In this document: in pieces, positions 46,589 to 54,872 of the stretch
Layout: each line of letters opens with the position of its first letter
How positions within the stretch are numbered: the stretch's first letter is position 1
NCBI RefSeq assembly: GCF_030160715.1
Contig: NZ_BSOW01000006.1
Coordinates: 270,547 to 334,546, forward strand
Direction: 5' to 3'
DNA from: Bradyrhizobium iriomotense
GTDB lineage: Bacteria > Pseudomonadota > Alphaproteobacteria > Rhizobiales > Xanthobacteraceae
DNA: 64,000 nucleotides
Translations under genes and position numbers: made by a program
Notes under the pieces: generated by a model
The model's database searches: none
Told to the model about the DNA's origin: nothing
What the model saw: the letters and a program-made list of their open reading frames with translations, nothing else

Positions 46589-47494
46589 TCAATCTTCCAT
46601 GGTCTCCGCGGCGGCCAATTCACCCGCGATTTTCACCAGTGCCGAGAGCAGCGGGTTCTCGTCGTCGCGCCGCCAGACCATGAAGAGCTCGACCGGAACG
46701 CGCGTGCGCAGCTTGAGCGGCCGCAGGCGGACGTCGGAGATCTTCAAGCTCGCGGCCGCCGCCGGGACGATGGCAAGGCCAAGCCCGGCGCGCACCATGG
46801 CGAGGATCGAGTGGATCTGGCTCAAATGCTGGACGTAGCGCGGCAGCACGTCGGCGCGGGTGAAGAGCGCGACCAGGAGATCGTGGAAATAGCGGCTCTC
46901 ATAGGGCGAATACATCACGAAGGGCTGGTCGTCGAAATCCTTGATGGTGACGGACTCGGCGTTCGCCAGCGGATGCTTCTTCGGGATCGCCGCGAGCAGG
47001 GGCTCGGCGACGACGCGGCGGCTCGCAAGCTCCGGCCGCGCGATTGGCGGCCGCAGCAGGCCGGCATCGATCTGGCCCGAAGCGAGCGCCTCGAACTGGT
47101 CGCCGGAGACCATCTCCTTCAGCGAGAAATCGACCTCGGGCAGTTTCGCGCGGCAGGCGGCGACGAGCTCGGGCAGGAAGCCGTAGGCGGCAGCGGCCGT
47201 GAAGCCGATCTTCAGCGAGCCGGTCTTGCCGAGCGCGATGCGGCGGGCGACCTGCGAGGCGCTCTCGGCGAGCTTCAGGATGCGTCGTGCCTCCGGCAGG
47301 AAGCTGCGTCCGGCCGGCGTCAGGCGCACCGAGCGGCTGGTGCGCTCTAGGAGCGGCGCGTCGATAATGTGCTCGAGCACCTGGATCTGCCGGGACAGCG
47401 GCGGCTGGGTCATGTTGAGCCGCGCGGCGGCGCGGCCGAAATGCAGTTCCTCCGCCACGGTGACGAAGCAGCGGAGCTGGTTGAGGTCGAACAT
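46589..47494 (-). CDS. LysR-type transcriptional regulator of the glucarate/galactarate cluster
   Basis: A 301-residue LysR protein: N-terminal winged helix-turn-helix (FDLNQLRCFVTVAEELHFGRAAARLNMTQPPLSRQIQ) and a C-terminal effector-binding domain (PLLAAIPKKHPLA, HSILAMVRAGLGLAIVP). It lies between the transporter and kdgD on the same strand, rather than divergently as usual, and probably responds to a hexarate. The start at 47494 begins the conserved HTH; 16 in-frame residues further upstream look spurious. Confidence 0.85.
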   Translation of the reverse strand: MFDLNQLRCFVTVAEELHFGRAAARLNMTQPPLSRQIQVLEHIIDAPLLERTSRSVRLTPAGRSFLPEARRILKLAESASQVARRIALGKTGSLKIGFTAAAAYGFLPELVAACRAKLPEVDFSLKEMVSGDQFEALASGQIDAGLLRPPIARPELASRRVVAEPLLAAIPKKHPLANAESVTIKDFDDQPFVMYSPYESRYFHDLLVALFTRADVLPRYVQHLSQIHSILAMVRAGLGLAIVPAAAASLKISDVRLRPLKLRTRVPVELFMVWRRDDENPLLSALVKIAGELAAAETMED

Positions 47495-47562
47495 CGATAC
47501 TGGCCTTAGATGGATAAGGCGTTTCCCCGGCGCTTCTAGCATCGATCACCCCCGAAACAAAG

Positions 47563-47585
47563 ACGGCGGCTGTTGCAGCCGCCGT
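47563..47585 (-). terminator. Rho-independent-like hairpin downstream of the MFS gene
   Basis: A perfect 10-base stem (ACGGCGGCTG / CAGCCGCCGT) with a three-base loop; on the minus strand it is followed by CTTTGTTT. It lies between the MFS and LysR genes, so the downstream genes may rely partly on their own promoter. Confidence 0.65.
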
Positions 47586-47620
47586 AAGTTGCCTGGTCCC
47601 GCTCCGATTTCTCGGAGCGT

Positions 47621-48973
47621 TCAGGAGGAGCGCTTGAGCACCACCCGCTGGATCTGGCCGACGACCACGAGGTAGGCGATCGCGGCAACCAGCGCGTTGA
47701 CGCCGACGAAGACGAGGGCGCCGTTGAACGAGCCGGTCGCGGCCACGATGTAACCGATCACGATCGGGGTGGTGATCGAGGAGAGGTTGCCGAAGGTATT
47801 GAACAGGCCGCCGGAGACGCCGCCGGCTTCCTTGGGCGAGGTGTCGGAGACGACCGCCCAGCCGAGCGCGCCGATGCCCTTGCCGAAGAAGGCGAGCGCC
47901 ATGAAGCCGACCACCAGAGCCTGGCCGTCGACATAGTTGCAGCCGATGATCGCCATCGACAGCAGCATGCCGCCGACGATCGGGATCTTGCGCGCCATGG
48001 TCAGCGAGCCCGTCTTGCGCAGGATCGCATCCGAGATGACGCCACCGAGCACGCCGCCGATGAAGCCGCACAAGGCCGGCAGCGTCGCGACGAAGCCCGC
48101 TTGCAGGATCGACAGGCCGCGCTCCTTGACGAGGTACACCGGGAACCAGGTCAGGAAGAAATAGGTCAGCGTGTTGATGCAGTACTGGCCGAGATAGACG
48201 CCGAGCATCATGCGGTTGGAGAGAAGCTGGCGGATGTGATCCCACTTCGGGCCCGAGTCCGGCGCGCGCTCGTGCGTCAGATCGTCTTTGGGCGCGTCGA
48301 GATCAACCAGCGCGCCGCCTTCCTTGATGTAGTCGAACTCGGCCTCGTTGATGGAGGGGTGCTCCCTCGGACCGTAGATGGTCTTGATCCAGACCAGGCC
48401 CATGACGACGCCGAGCGCGCCCATCACGAAGAAGACGTAGCGCCAGCCGTAATCATGGGCGATCCAGCCCATCAGCGGCGCGAAGATCACCGTCGCGAAA
48501 TACTGCCCGGAATTGAAGAAGGCCGACGCAGTGCCGCGCTCATTGCCCGGGAACCACGCCGCGACGATGCGCGCATTGGCGGGGAACGAGGGCGCTTCGG
48601 CAATGCCGACCAGGAAGCGCAGGGCGAACAGCATCGCGACGGCGGTTCCAGCGCCGAGGAAGCCGACCCAGCCCTGCATCAGCGTGAACAGCGACCAGAC
48701 GATGATGCTGAAGGCATAGACGATGCGCGAGCCGTAACGGTCGAGCAGCCAGCCGCCCGGCACCTGCGCGATCACATAGGACCAGCCGAAGGCCGAGAAG
48801 ATGTAGCCCATAGCGACGGGATCGAGATGGAGCTCCTTGGAGAGCGCGGGACCGGCGATCGACAGCGTGGCGCGGTCGGCATAGTTGACCGTGGTGACCA
48901 GGAACAACATGGTCACGATGAACAGCCTGACGCGGGACCTCCTCACGTCCGTCGCGGATACCACTGCGCTCAT
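47621..48973 (-). CDS. MFS transporter of the ACS family (glucarate/galactarate uptake)
   Basis: A 450-residue carrier with about 12 helices resembling the anion:cation symporter family (GudP, GarP, ExuT, phthalate carriers): NYADRATLSIAGPALSKEL, FGWSYVIAQVPGGWLLDRYG, FLVGIAEAPSFPANAR and WVYLVKERGLS-like segments. Hexarate uptake is inferred from its cluster. Start at 48973, where GAGGAGG lies upstream; 19 in-frame residues before it are probably not translated. It is the first gene of the minus-strand array. Confidence 0.87.
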   Translation of the reverse strand: MSAVVSATDVRRSRVRLFIVTMLFLVTTVNYADRATLSIAGPALSKELHLDPVAMGYIFSAFGWSYVIAQVPGGWLLDRYGSRIVYAFSIIVWSLFTLMQGWVGFLGAGTAVAMLFALRFLVGIAEAPSFPANARIVAAWFPGNERGTASAFFNSGQYFATVIFAPLMGWIAHDYGWRYVFFVMGALGVVMGLVWIKTIYGPREHPSINEAEFDYIKEGGALVDLDAPKDDLTHERAPDSGPKWDHIRQLLSNRMMLGVYLGQYCINTLTYFFLTWFPVYLVKERGLSILQAGFVATLPALCGFIGGVLGGVISDAILRKTGSLTMARKIPIVGGMLLSMAIIGCNYVDGQALVVGFMALAFFGKGIGALGWAVVSDTSPKEAGGVSGGLFNTFGNLSSITTPIVIGYIVAATGSFNGALVFVGVNALVAAIAYLVVVGQIQRVVLKRSS

Positions 48974-49118
48974 GAGCGCGCCTCCTCGAGTTCGAAATGT
49001 TTCCTCGAGAGGAGTCCTAGAGGGGCGCACACGAAAGTGTCCAAGTTGAAGGGAGTATCGATTGATACCGTTTTTGGATTGATGAAACGGCAGGGTGGCG
49101 GGGCCCCTCCCGCGAGTT

Positions 49119-49198
49119 CGTCATTGCGAGCGCAGCGAAGCAATCCAGAATCCCACCGCAGTGACAGTCTGGATTGCTTCGCTGCGCTCGCAATGACG
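49119..49198. repeat. CGTCATTGCGAGCG palindromic repeat, intact copy
   Basis: Arms are identical to those at 38018-38098, with a different 15-base centre. It lies between the convergently ending SGNH gene and the upstream end of the MFS gene. Confidence 0.85.
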
Positions 49199-49223
49199 AT
49201 GGGGAGGCGGTTCGCGCTGATAG

Positions 49224-51170
49224 CTATTGCCGTGCGCCCGGCAGCAGCGGCGCCAGAAATCCGCGGGTGAAGCCGGGCGGCACGGCGTCGAGGCCGAGCA
49301 CGGTGCTTGCGGCCGGCAGGGTCGCGTCCGCCATCGCGGCGTGGCCTTCGGCGGATGGGTGCACGGCGCCGCCATAGACGGCGGAGAGCACGCCCCAGGC
49401 GGCGTCGTGAATGTCGTTCGGCTGGCTCGCGGCGGGCAATCCCTGCGGATAGGTCATCGCGGCGAAATAGCTGTCATTGGCGTCGCGGATCCAGCGGGCG
49501 CGCGGCAGGTAGGCGCGATATTCGGAGGCGCCGCGGCCGCACAGCATCGGCTGGCTCGCGGCGGTGACGATGTCGGGGTTGAAACTCTGGCCGTTCTCGG
49601 CAAAGCAGGCGCGGTCGAATTCGGGGTCGGAGCCGGCATGCGCACAGAAACCGTGGTCGGCGAACAGGCCCTGATGCGTATCGACGAAGGTCATGCGGTC
49701 GGATTCGGGATCGCGGCACAGCGCGCCTTGCGTGCAGGTCGCGAGCCCCTTGAGCTGCGGCAGGAATTCGGTGTCGACATAGGTCGAGACGCGGGCGAGG
49801 CGCTGCGGATCGGCGTTGAAGGCCGGATGGACGTCGAAGCCGGCACGGCCGCCGCGGCAGGGCACGCCGCCGTCGGCGAGCGCCGGATTGGCATAGGAGA
49901 CGTAGACGACGTGCGAGAGGTCCCCGCCGACCAGCGGCTTCAGGGCCTCGCGCAGCTTCACGAAATTCCTCGGCAGCTCGCGCGCGAGCGCATCGCGGGA
50001 ATCGTCGACCCCGGCCATCACGCCGGAGCGCGTGAACAGCGCGCGTTCGGTCGCGGTGTCCACGATCACGTCGGCGACGAGGCCGGAGAAATAGACGTCG
50101 TTGGCGCCGATCGAGAGCAGCACGAGGTCGAGCTTGCGGTCCGGCTGCCGCTTCTGGGCTGCGGTGAGCGCCTCGCGCAGTTCGGCGACCTGCGCGTTCA
50201 CGCTGGTCTGGCAAACGCCGCTCTTGCCGGGCGGACATTCGCGGGCACGCTGCGAGCCGAGCAGCCCGTCGCTGATGCTCGCGCCGGTGCAGGCGAGCGG
50301 CAGATAGGTCACGGCGATGTGGGCATAGCGGACCGCGAGCGCGAGCGCGGTGCGGCTCTGGTAGCTGTAGAGCGAGCGGTGGCAAGGAGAGTTGAACCAG
50401 AGTGCGCCGTAGCGCTGCCAGTTGGCGAGCGTGTCCGGCGCCTCGCAGGCCCGGCCGCCCTTGAAGCCGCCGCGGCTCGGCCGGTAGTACTGCCCGCCGG
50501 CGGTGCCGAGATAGGAGCGGAAGCAGAAGCCGTCGTCGGACAGCGCGATAGGGCGATCCGGATTGCCTTCGCCGGAGGCGATGCTGTCACCAAGGCCCGC
50601 GATGAAGATGTCGCGAACCTGGATCTCGGCCTGGATGCGCTGGGTCGGGTCGGCGCCGGCGGAGACGTCGACGGTCGCCACCGTCTGCCTGCCATAGCGG
50701 ACGCGCAGGTTCACCGGCTCGGCACAGTCGAAGGTCGAGGCCTGCGGCCCGTCACCGTCATCGAACGACCAGGCGCAGACGGCTCCGACCGGCACGGCGC
50801 CGGTCAGGCGCACGGTGACCGGATGGTCGACCGGCGTGATGTAGTTCTCTTTCACGTTGTCGCGGGTGCAGGGCTGGTTGACCCGGCCCTGGAGGTCGAT
50901 GCAGAGGCGGTTGACCATGTTGCGGGCCCAGCCGCGGCCTTCGCTTTGCATCTCCAGCGACTGCTCGGTGGCGAGGATGCTGCGGTTGCGGGCGTTCTCG
51001 ACATGGAGCAGGAAGTCGCGCTCCTCGCGGAACAGTCGGAAGCGGTTGCGCACCTCCCAGGTGATCTGCAAGCTGCCGTCCTGCGCGGCAGCGCGTTCAG
51101 GCGGCAGAGCGCCGAATACCCCGACAAGCAGGGCGCCGGCGAGCAAGGTGCGGAGGTTGGCTCGGATCAT
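49224..51170 (-). CDS. Large exported SGNH/GDSL-family hydrolase
   Basis: A 648-residue exported protein. After a signal peptide (cleavage near ERAAAQ) comes a ~170-residue N-terminal beta-rich module (TWEVRNRFRLFREERDF, VRLTGAVPVGAVCAWSFDDG), then an SGNH hydrolase domain: block I FIAGLGDSIASGEGNPD with the nucleophilic Ser, block III SIGANDVYFSGL, and the catalytic His in AVHPSAEGHAAM. Many Cys residues suggest disulfides. Substrate unknown; esterase or cell-envelope deacylase are possible. The start at ATG 51170 is preferred to a TTG seven codons upstream; no strong ribosome-binding site is seen. Confidence 0.8.
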   Translation of the reverse strand: MIRANLRTLLAGALLVGVFGALPPERAAAQDGSLQITWEVRNRFRLFREERDFLLHVENARNRSILATEQSLEMQSEGRGWARNMVNRLCIDLQGRVNQPCTRDNVKENYITPVDHPVTVRLTGAVPVGAVCAWSFDDGDGPQASTFDCAEPVNLRVRYGRQTVATVDVSAGADPTQRIQAEIQVRDIFIAGLGDSIASGEGNPDRPIALSDDGFCFRSYLGTAGGQYYRPSRGGFKGGRACEAPDTLANWQRYGALWFNSPCHRSLYSYQSRTALALAVRYAHIAVTYLPLACTGASISDGLLGSQRARECPPGKSGVCQTSVNAQVAELREALTAAQKRQPDRKLDLVLLSIGANDVYFSGLVADVIVDTATERALFTRSGVMAGVDDSRDALARELPRNFVKLREALKPLVGGDLSHVVYVSYANPALADGGVPCRGGRAGFDVHPAFNADPQRLARVSTYVDTEFLPQLKGLATCTQGALCRDPESDRMTFVDTHQGLFADHGFCAHAGSDPEFDRACFAENGQSFNPDIVTAASQPMLCGRGASEYRAYLPRARWIRDANDSYFAAMTYPQGLPAASQPNDIHDAAWGVLSAVYGGAVHPSAEGHAAMADATLPAASTVLGLDAVPPGFTRGFLAPLLPGARQ

Positions 51171-51264
51171 GGCCCGCGCTTTCAACGTCAAAGTTGAGGC
51201 GGAAATAAGAGAGGCTTCCTGGACCCGCCTTCGACGTTTGTCTGACCGCTTTAAGGACCGCCGT

Positions 51265-52347
51265 CTAGCGCTTGCTGGCCTGCCGCAGCGAGCGTTCGCG
51301 CTCCATCTGCGCCACCTGCTTGGGCAGGTTGGCCTGCGCGCAGGCCTCCGCCAGCCGCCGTCGTTCCTGCCAAGGCTCCACGACGTTCATCCAGAGCTCG
51401 CGCGCCCCCATGATGGAAATGGCGAGGCCGAACGGGATCATGAAGTAGAGGATGCGGAAGACCAGGAGGGTCGCCAGGAGCTGCTCGCGGCCGAATTCGG
51501 GGAGCGCGACCAGCATGGCGGCGTCGAACACGCCGATGCTGCCGGGGGCGTGGCTGGCAAAGCCCAGCAGCGTCGCCAGGATGAACACCACCGCCAGCGA
51601 CATGAAATCGATCGGCGGCGTGGACGGCACCAGGAGGTACATCGCCAGGGCGCAGAAGCCGAGGTCGACCACGCCGATCAGGATCTGCACGAGCGTAAGG
51701 GGGGCCGACGGCAGCACCACCTTCCAGCCCTTCTGGCCGAGCTCGCGGCGCTTCTCGCCCATCGACAGCCAGACCAGATAGGCGGCGATCGAGGCAAGTC
51801 CGCCAACGGCGATCAGGCGGTTGATCGCCGAGGGGAGCTGATCCATGGCGGAGGCGGCATCGGGGTGGATCGCCATGCCGATCGAGAGCACGAAGATGTT
51901 ACCGAGCCAGAAGGTGAGGCCGGAGAGGAAGCAGATCTTCGCGACGTCGATCGCGTTCAGCCCGTAGTCCGAATAGATCCGGAAGCGGATCGCCCCTCCG
52001 GTGAAGACGGTCGCGCCGATGTTGTGGCCGATCGAATAGGAGGTGAAGCTGGACAGCGCTGCGATGCGGTAGGGAACGTGTTTCTTGCCGATCGTTCGCA
52101 GTGCGAAGAAGTCATAGAAGGTCAGCGTACAGAAGGCGAAGAAGACGCAGAGCGCCGCAAGGCCGATATTGCCGCGGGGAATCTCGGTTAACGCGGTCAG
52201 GATGACGCCGGTGTCGATGCCCTTGAGGGTGCGCACCAGCGTGGTGATCGCGAAGGCGATGATCATGACGCTCGCGGCAATGCCGAGCCGACGCCAGCCG
52301 ATCCATCTCTTGAAACCGCGTTTCAGCGCGGGCAGCACGTCCTGCAT
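51265..52347 (-). CDS. UPF0104 / lysylphosphatidylglycerol-synthase-TM-like membrane protein
   Basis: A 360-residue inner-membrane protein with about eight helices, of the LPG-synthase transmembrane (flippase-like) family: FYDFFALRTIGKKHVPYRIA, SYSIGHNIGATVFTGGAIRFRIYS and GFASHAPGSIGVFDAAML, the last two being family hallmarks. It lacks the cytoplasmic aminoacyl-transferase domain of MprF, so it may only move lipids. GGGAGGATGA precedes the ATG. It is transcribed toward the SGNH gene 94 bases away and may share its transcript. Confidence 0.85.
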   Translation of the reverse strand: MQDVLPALKRGFKRWIGWRRLGIAASVMIIAFAITTLVRTLKGIDTGVILTALTEIPRGNIGLAALCVFFAFCTLTFYDFFALRTIGKKHVPYRIAALSSFTSYSIGHNIGATVFTGGAIRFRIYSDYGLNAIDVAKICFLSGLTFWLGNIFVLSIGMAIHPDAASAMDQLPSAINRLIAVGGLASIAAYLVWLSMGEKRRELGQKGWKVVLPSAPLTLVQILIGVVDLGFCALAMYLLVPSTPPIDFMSLAVVFILATLLGFASHAPGSIGVFDAAMLVALPEFGREQLLATLLVFRILYFMIPFGLAISIMGARELWMNVVEPWQERRRLAEACAQANLPKQVAQMERERSLRQASKR

Positions 52348-52709
52348 TCATCCTCCCGGCGGGTGGCAAGCAACTCGATCGCAAGCCATATATCCCAGTT
52401 CCTTAGGGCAAAAACAGCGACTTGTGCAGCCCTTGACAACGGAAGGTTCTGAGTTTCGGCATCACTTTCGTCATACGTCCTACACATTGCAGCGCATTAA
52501 GGATTGCGAGTCGCAGCGTTGCCGCTTCCTTGCCCGCATTTTGCCAAACCACGGCGCGCTTCGCCTTGTTCCGGCGCAAGGTTTTCGATCCTGTCGGAAC
52601 GTCCTTCTTGCGTGTCGGTTAGCGGTGCATCAGCAAACGAACATCGCGCAACAACGGCCTGCTCGCAGGCCGGTAGCCGCTCTGTTCCCGAAGTGCAAGG
52701 ATTGGAACG
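52348..52709. other. 362-base intergenic region upstream of the YciE-like gene
   Basis: It separates the divergent UPF0104 and YciE genes. The possible EcfG promoter is described separately. Otherwise only short open frames without resemblance are seen. Confidence 0.4.
52596..52620 (+). promoter_or_regulatory. Possible EcfG (general stress) promoter of the YciE-like gene
   Basis: GGAAC (52596-52600), 16 bases, then GGTT (52617-52620) matches the alphaproteobacterial EcfG pattern GGAAC-N16/17-CGTT with one mismatch in the -10 element. It is about 90 bases before the ATG. DUF892 genes are frequent members of stress regulons, which supports the reading. Confidence 0.35.
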
Positions 52710-53216
52710 ATGGGACTGTTCACCAAGGACATCAAGACCATGAATGACCTGTTCGTGCATCAATTGCAGGACATCTATTACGCCGAGCAGCAGCTCACCA
52801 AGGCGCTGCCGAAAATGGCAAATAAGGCGACCGATCCGCAGTTGAAGCAGGGCTTTTTGACGCACCTCGATGAAACCAAACAGCACGTGAAGCGGCTGGA
52901 AGAGGTGTTCAGGATGCACGGCGTCGAGGTGAAGGCGGTCGATTGCCCGGCGATCGACGGCATCATCGAGGAAGCCGAGGAGACGGCGGGCGAGGTCGCC
53001 GACAAGGCGGTGCTCGATGCGGCGCTCATCAACGCCGCGCAGGCCGCCGAGCACTACGAGATCGTCCGCTACGGCAGCCTGATTGCCTGGGCCAAGCAGC
53101 TCGGCCGCAACGACTGCGCAAGCGTCCTCGCCAAGACGCTCGAGGAAGAGAAGGCGACCGACAAGAAGCTGACCATGATCGCCGAGACCAAGGTGAACCT
53201 GCGCGCGGCAAGCTAG
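52710..53216 (+). CDS. YciE/YciF-type ferritin-like protein (DUF892)
   Basis: A 168-residue four-helix ferritin-like protein: LFVHQLQDIYYAEQQLTKAL at the start, HLDETKQHVKRLEEVF, the metal-ligand region DAALINAAQAAEHYEIVRYG and LEEEKATDKKLTMIAE. Glu and His residues of the diiron motifs are present. The exact role is unknown; family members are induced in osmotic, desiccation and general stress. A terminator follows. Confidence 0.9.
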   Translation: MGLFTKDIKTMNDLFVHQLQDIYYAEQQLTKALPKMANKATDPQLKQGFLTHLDETKQHVKRLEEVFRMHGVEVKAVDCPAIDGIIEEAEETAGEVADKAVLDAALINAAQAAEHYEIVRYGSLIAWAKQLGRNDCASVLAKTLEEEKATDKKLTMIAETKVNLRAAS

Positions 53217-53233
53217 CCCATGTCGCTTTCGGG

Positions 53234-53263
53234 AACGCCGCGCGCGCGACGCGCGGCGTTTTC
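53234..53263 (+). terminator. Rho-independent terminator after the YciE-like gene
   Basis: A GC-rich stem AACGCCGCGCG / CGCGCGGCGTT with a five-base loop followed by TTTT on the plus strand. Confidence 0.75.
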
Positions 53264-53351
53264 GTGACGCACGCATCATTCGTTCATTATCGAAGCATGC
53301 TGTGAGGCTGGAGGTGTAGTCTTCGCATGGGGCTGCAATCGGGATGGCAGC

Positions 53352-54752
53352 ATGCGCACCAATATCGCCAATACCACGATCGACTATAAGTCCTCGGAAA
53401 GCGCGCAGCGCTCGCGCCTTGCCACCTCGCTGACGCTCGCTGCGATGAGTCTCGGCTATGGCGTGGTGCAACTCGACGTTACCATCGTCAACACCGCACT
53501 TCATGCGATGGGCACCGCGCTTGGCGGTGGGGTCGCCGAACTGCAATGGGTGGTGAGCGCCTATACCATCGCCTTTGCCGCCTTCATCCTGACCGCCGGC
53601 GCGCTCGGCGATCGCATCGGCGCCAAACGAGTCTTCATGGCGGGCTTCGCCATCTTCACCGCGGCCTCGCTCGCCTGCGCGCTGTCGCCGAACGCCACCG
53701 TCTTGATCGGCGCGCGGCTGATCCAGGGGTTGGCGGCGGCGATCCTGGTGCCGAATTCGCTGGCGCTGCTCAACCACGCGTATCCGGACGAGAAGCAGCG
53801 CGGCCGCGCCGTCGCGGTCTGGGCCGCGGGCGCCAGCCTCGCCTTGACCGCAGGGCCGTTCGTCGGCGGCGGCCTGATCACGCTGGTCGGCTGGCGGGCG
53901 ATCTTCCTGGTCAACCTGCCCATCGGGCTTGCCGGCCTCGGGCTGACCTGGCGCTACACCGATGAGACCACGCGCTCGCGTGCGCGTGAGATCGATCTGC
54001 CCGGCCAGTGCGCGGCAATCGGTGCACTGGGCGCGCTCGCCGGTGCGATCATCGAAGGCGGCGCAATCGGCTGGGCGCATCCTGCCGTGATGGCAGCCTC
54101 CGTTGCGGCCACGGTCCTGGCCACCCTGTTCATCTGGCGGGAGCAGCGCACGGCGCAGCCGATGCTGCCGCTGTCGCTGTTTGGCAACCGCATGTTCGCG
54201 CTGACCTCGCTCGTGGGTCTGCTCGTGAACGTTGCGATCTACGGCCTGATCTTCGTGCTCAGCCTCTACTTCCAGGAGGTCAACGGGCTGTCGGCATGGT
54301 GGACCGGGCTTGCCTTCGTCCCGATGATGGGCGCGGTGCTGCCGGTGAATTTGCTTTCGCCGCGCATTTCCGAGCGCATCGGAGCTTGCAGGACCATGAT
54401 CGTGGGCGCGTGCGTCTCCGCGCTGGGCTGCCTCGGCATGCTCGACATGGCTCCCGGCACGAGCTACTGGGCGATTGCCGTGCAGATGATCGCGATCAGC
54501 GGCGGCCTCGGCCTTTTGGTGCCGCCACTAACCTCGACGCTGCTCGGCAGCGTCGAGAAGGCCCGCTCGGGCATCGCGGCCGGCGTGCTCAATGCGACCC
54601 GGCAGACCGGCAGCGTGCTCGGCGTTGCGCTGTTCGGCTCGCTGGTTGCGGGGAACTTCATGTCCGGACTGCACGCGTCGCTGATCATTGCGGCAGCGGT
54701 CCTGCTGCTGGCCGCGACAGCAATATGGCGTAGCGCGCCAGCCGATGGTTAA
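53352..54752 (+). CDS. MFS transporter, drug:H+ antiporter-2 type
   Basis: A 466-residue major-facilitator protein with 13-14 helices, resembling EmrB/QacA-type exporters: VQLDVTIVNTALHAMGTALG in helix 1 (the family motif), LQWVVSAYTIAFAAFILTAGALGDRIGAKRVF (motif A), and the antiporter motif C-like segment in helix 5 (GPFVGGGLITLVGWRAIFLVN). The exported compound is unknown. No regulator or membrane-fusion partner is adjacent. Confidence 0.87.
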   Translation: MRTNIANTTIDYKSSESAQRSRLATSLTLAAMSLGYGVVQLDVTIVNTALHAMGTALGGGVAELQWVVSAYTIAFAAFILTAGALGDRIGAKRVFMAGFAIFTAASLACALSPNATVLIGARLIQGLAAAILVPNSLALLNHAYPDEKQRGRAVAVWAAGASLALTAGPFVGGGLITLVGWRAIFLVNLPIGLAGLGLTWRYTDETTRSRAREIDLPGQCAAIGALGALAGAIIEGGAIGWAHPAVMAASVAATVLATLFIWREQRTAQPMLPLSLFGNRMFALTSLVGLLVNVAIYGLIFVLSLYFQEVNGLSAWWTGLAFVPMMGAVLPVNLLSPRISERIGACRTMIVGACVSALGCLGMLDMAPGTSYWAIAVQMIAISGGLGLLVPPLTSTLLGSVEKARSGIAAGVLNATRQTGSVLGVALFGSLVAGNFMSGLHASLIIAAAVLLLAATAIWRSAPADG

Positions 54753-54872
54753 CCCTGAGTATGCTGCCTCGCGCTCACAGCTTTCGTTCACCATGAGCCG
54801 AACCGTGATGTAGCCGGTTACCGACCGTCCATCTCTCGCCGCTTTTAGTGCAGGCGCCGAAAGGGGCCTGCC

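Noticed and set aside
49227..51197. A 656-residue plus-strand frame opposite the SGNH hydrolase gene
   Set aside because: Same reasoning: no motif, no signal, antisense of an obvious enzyme.
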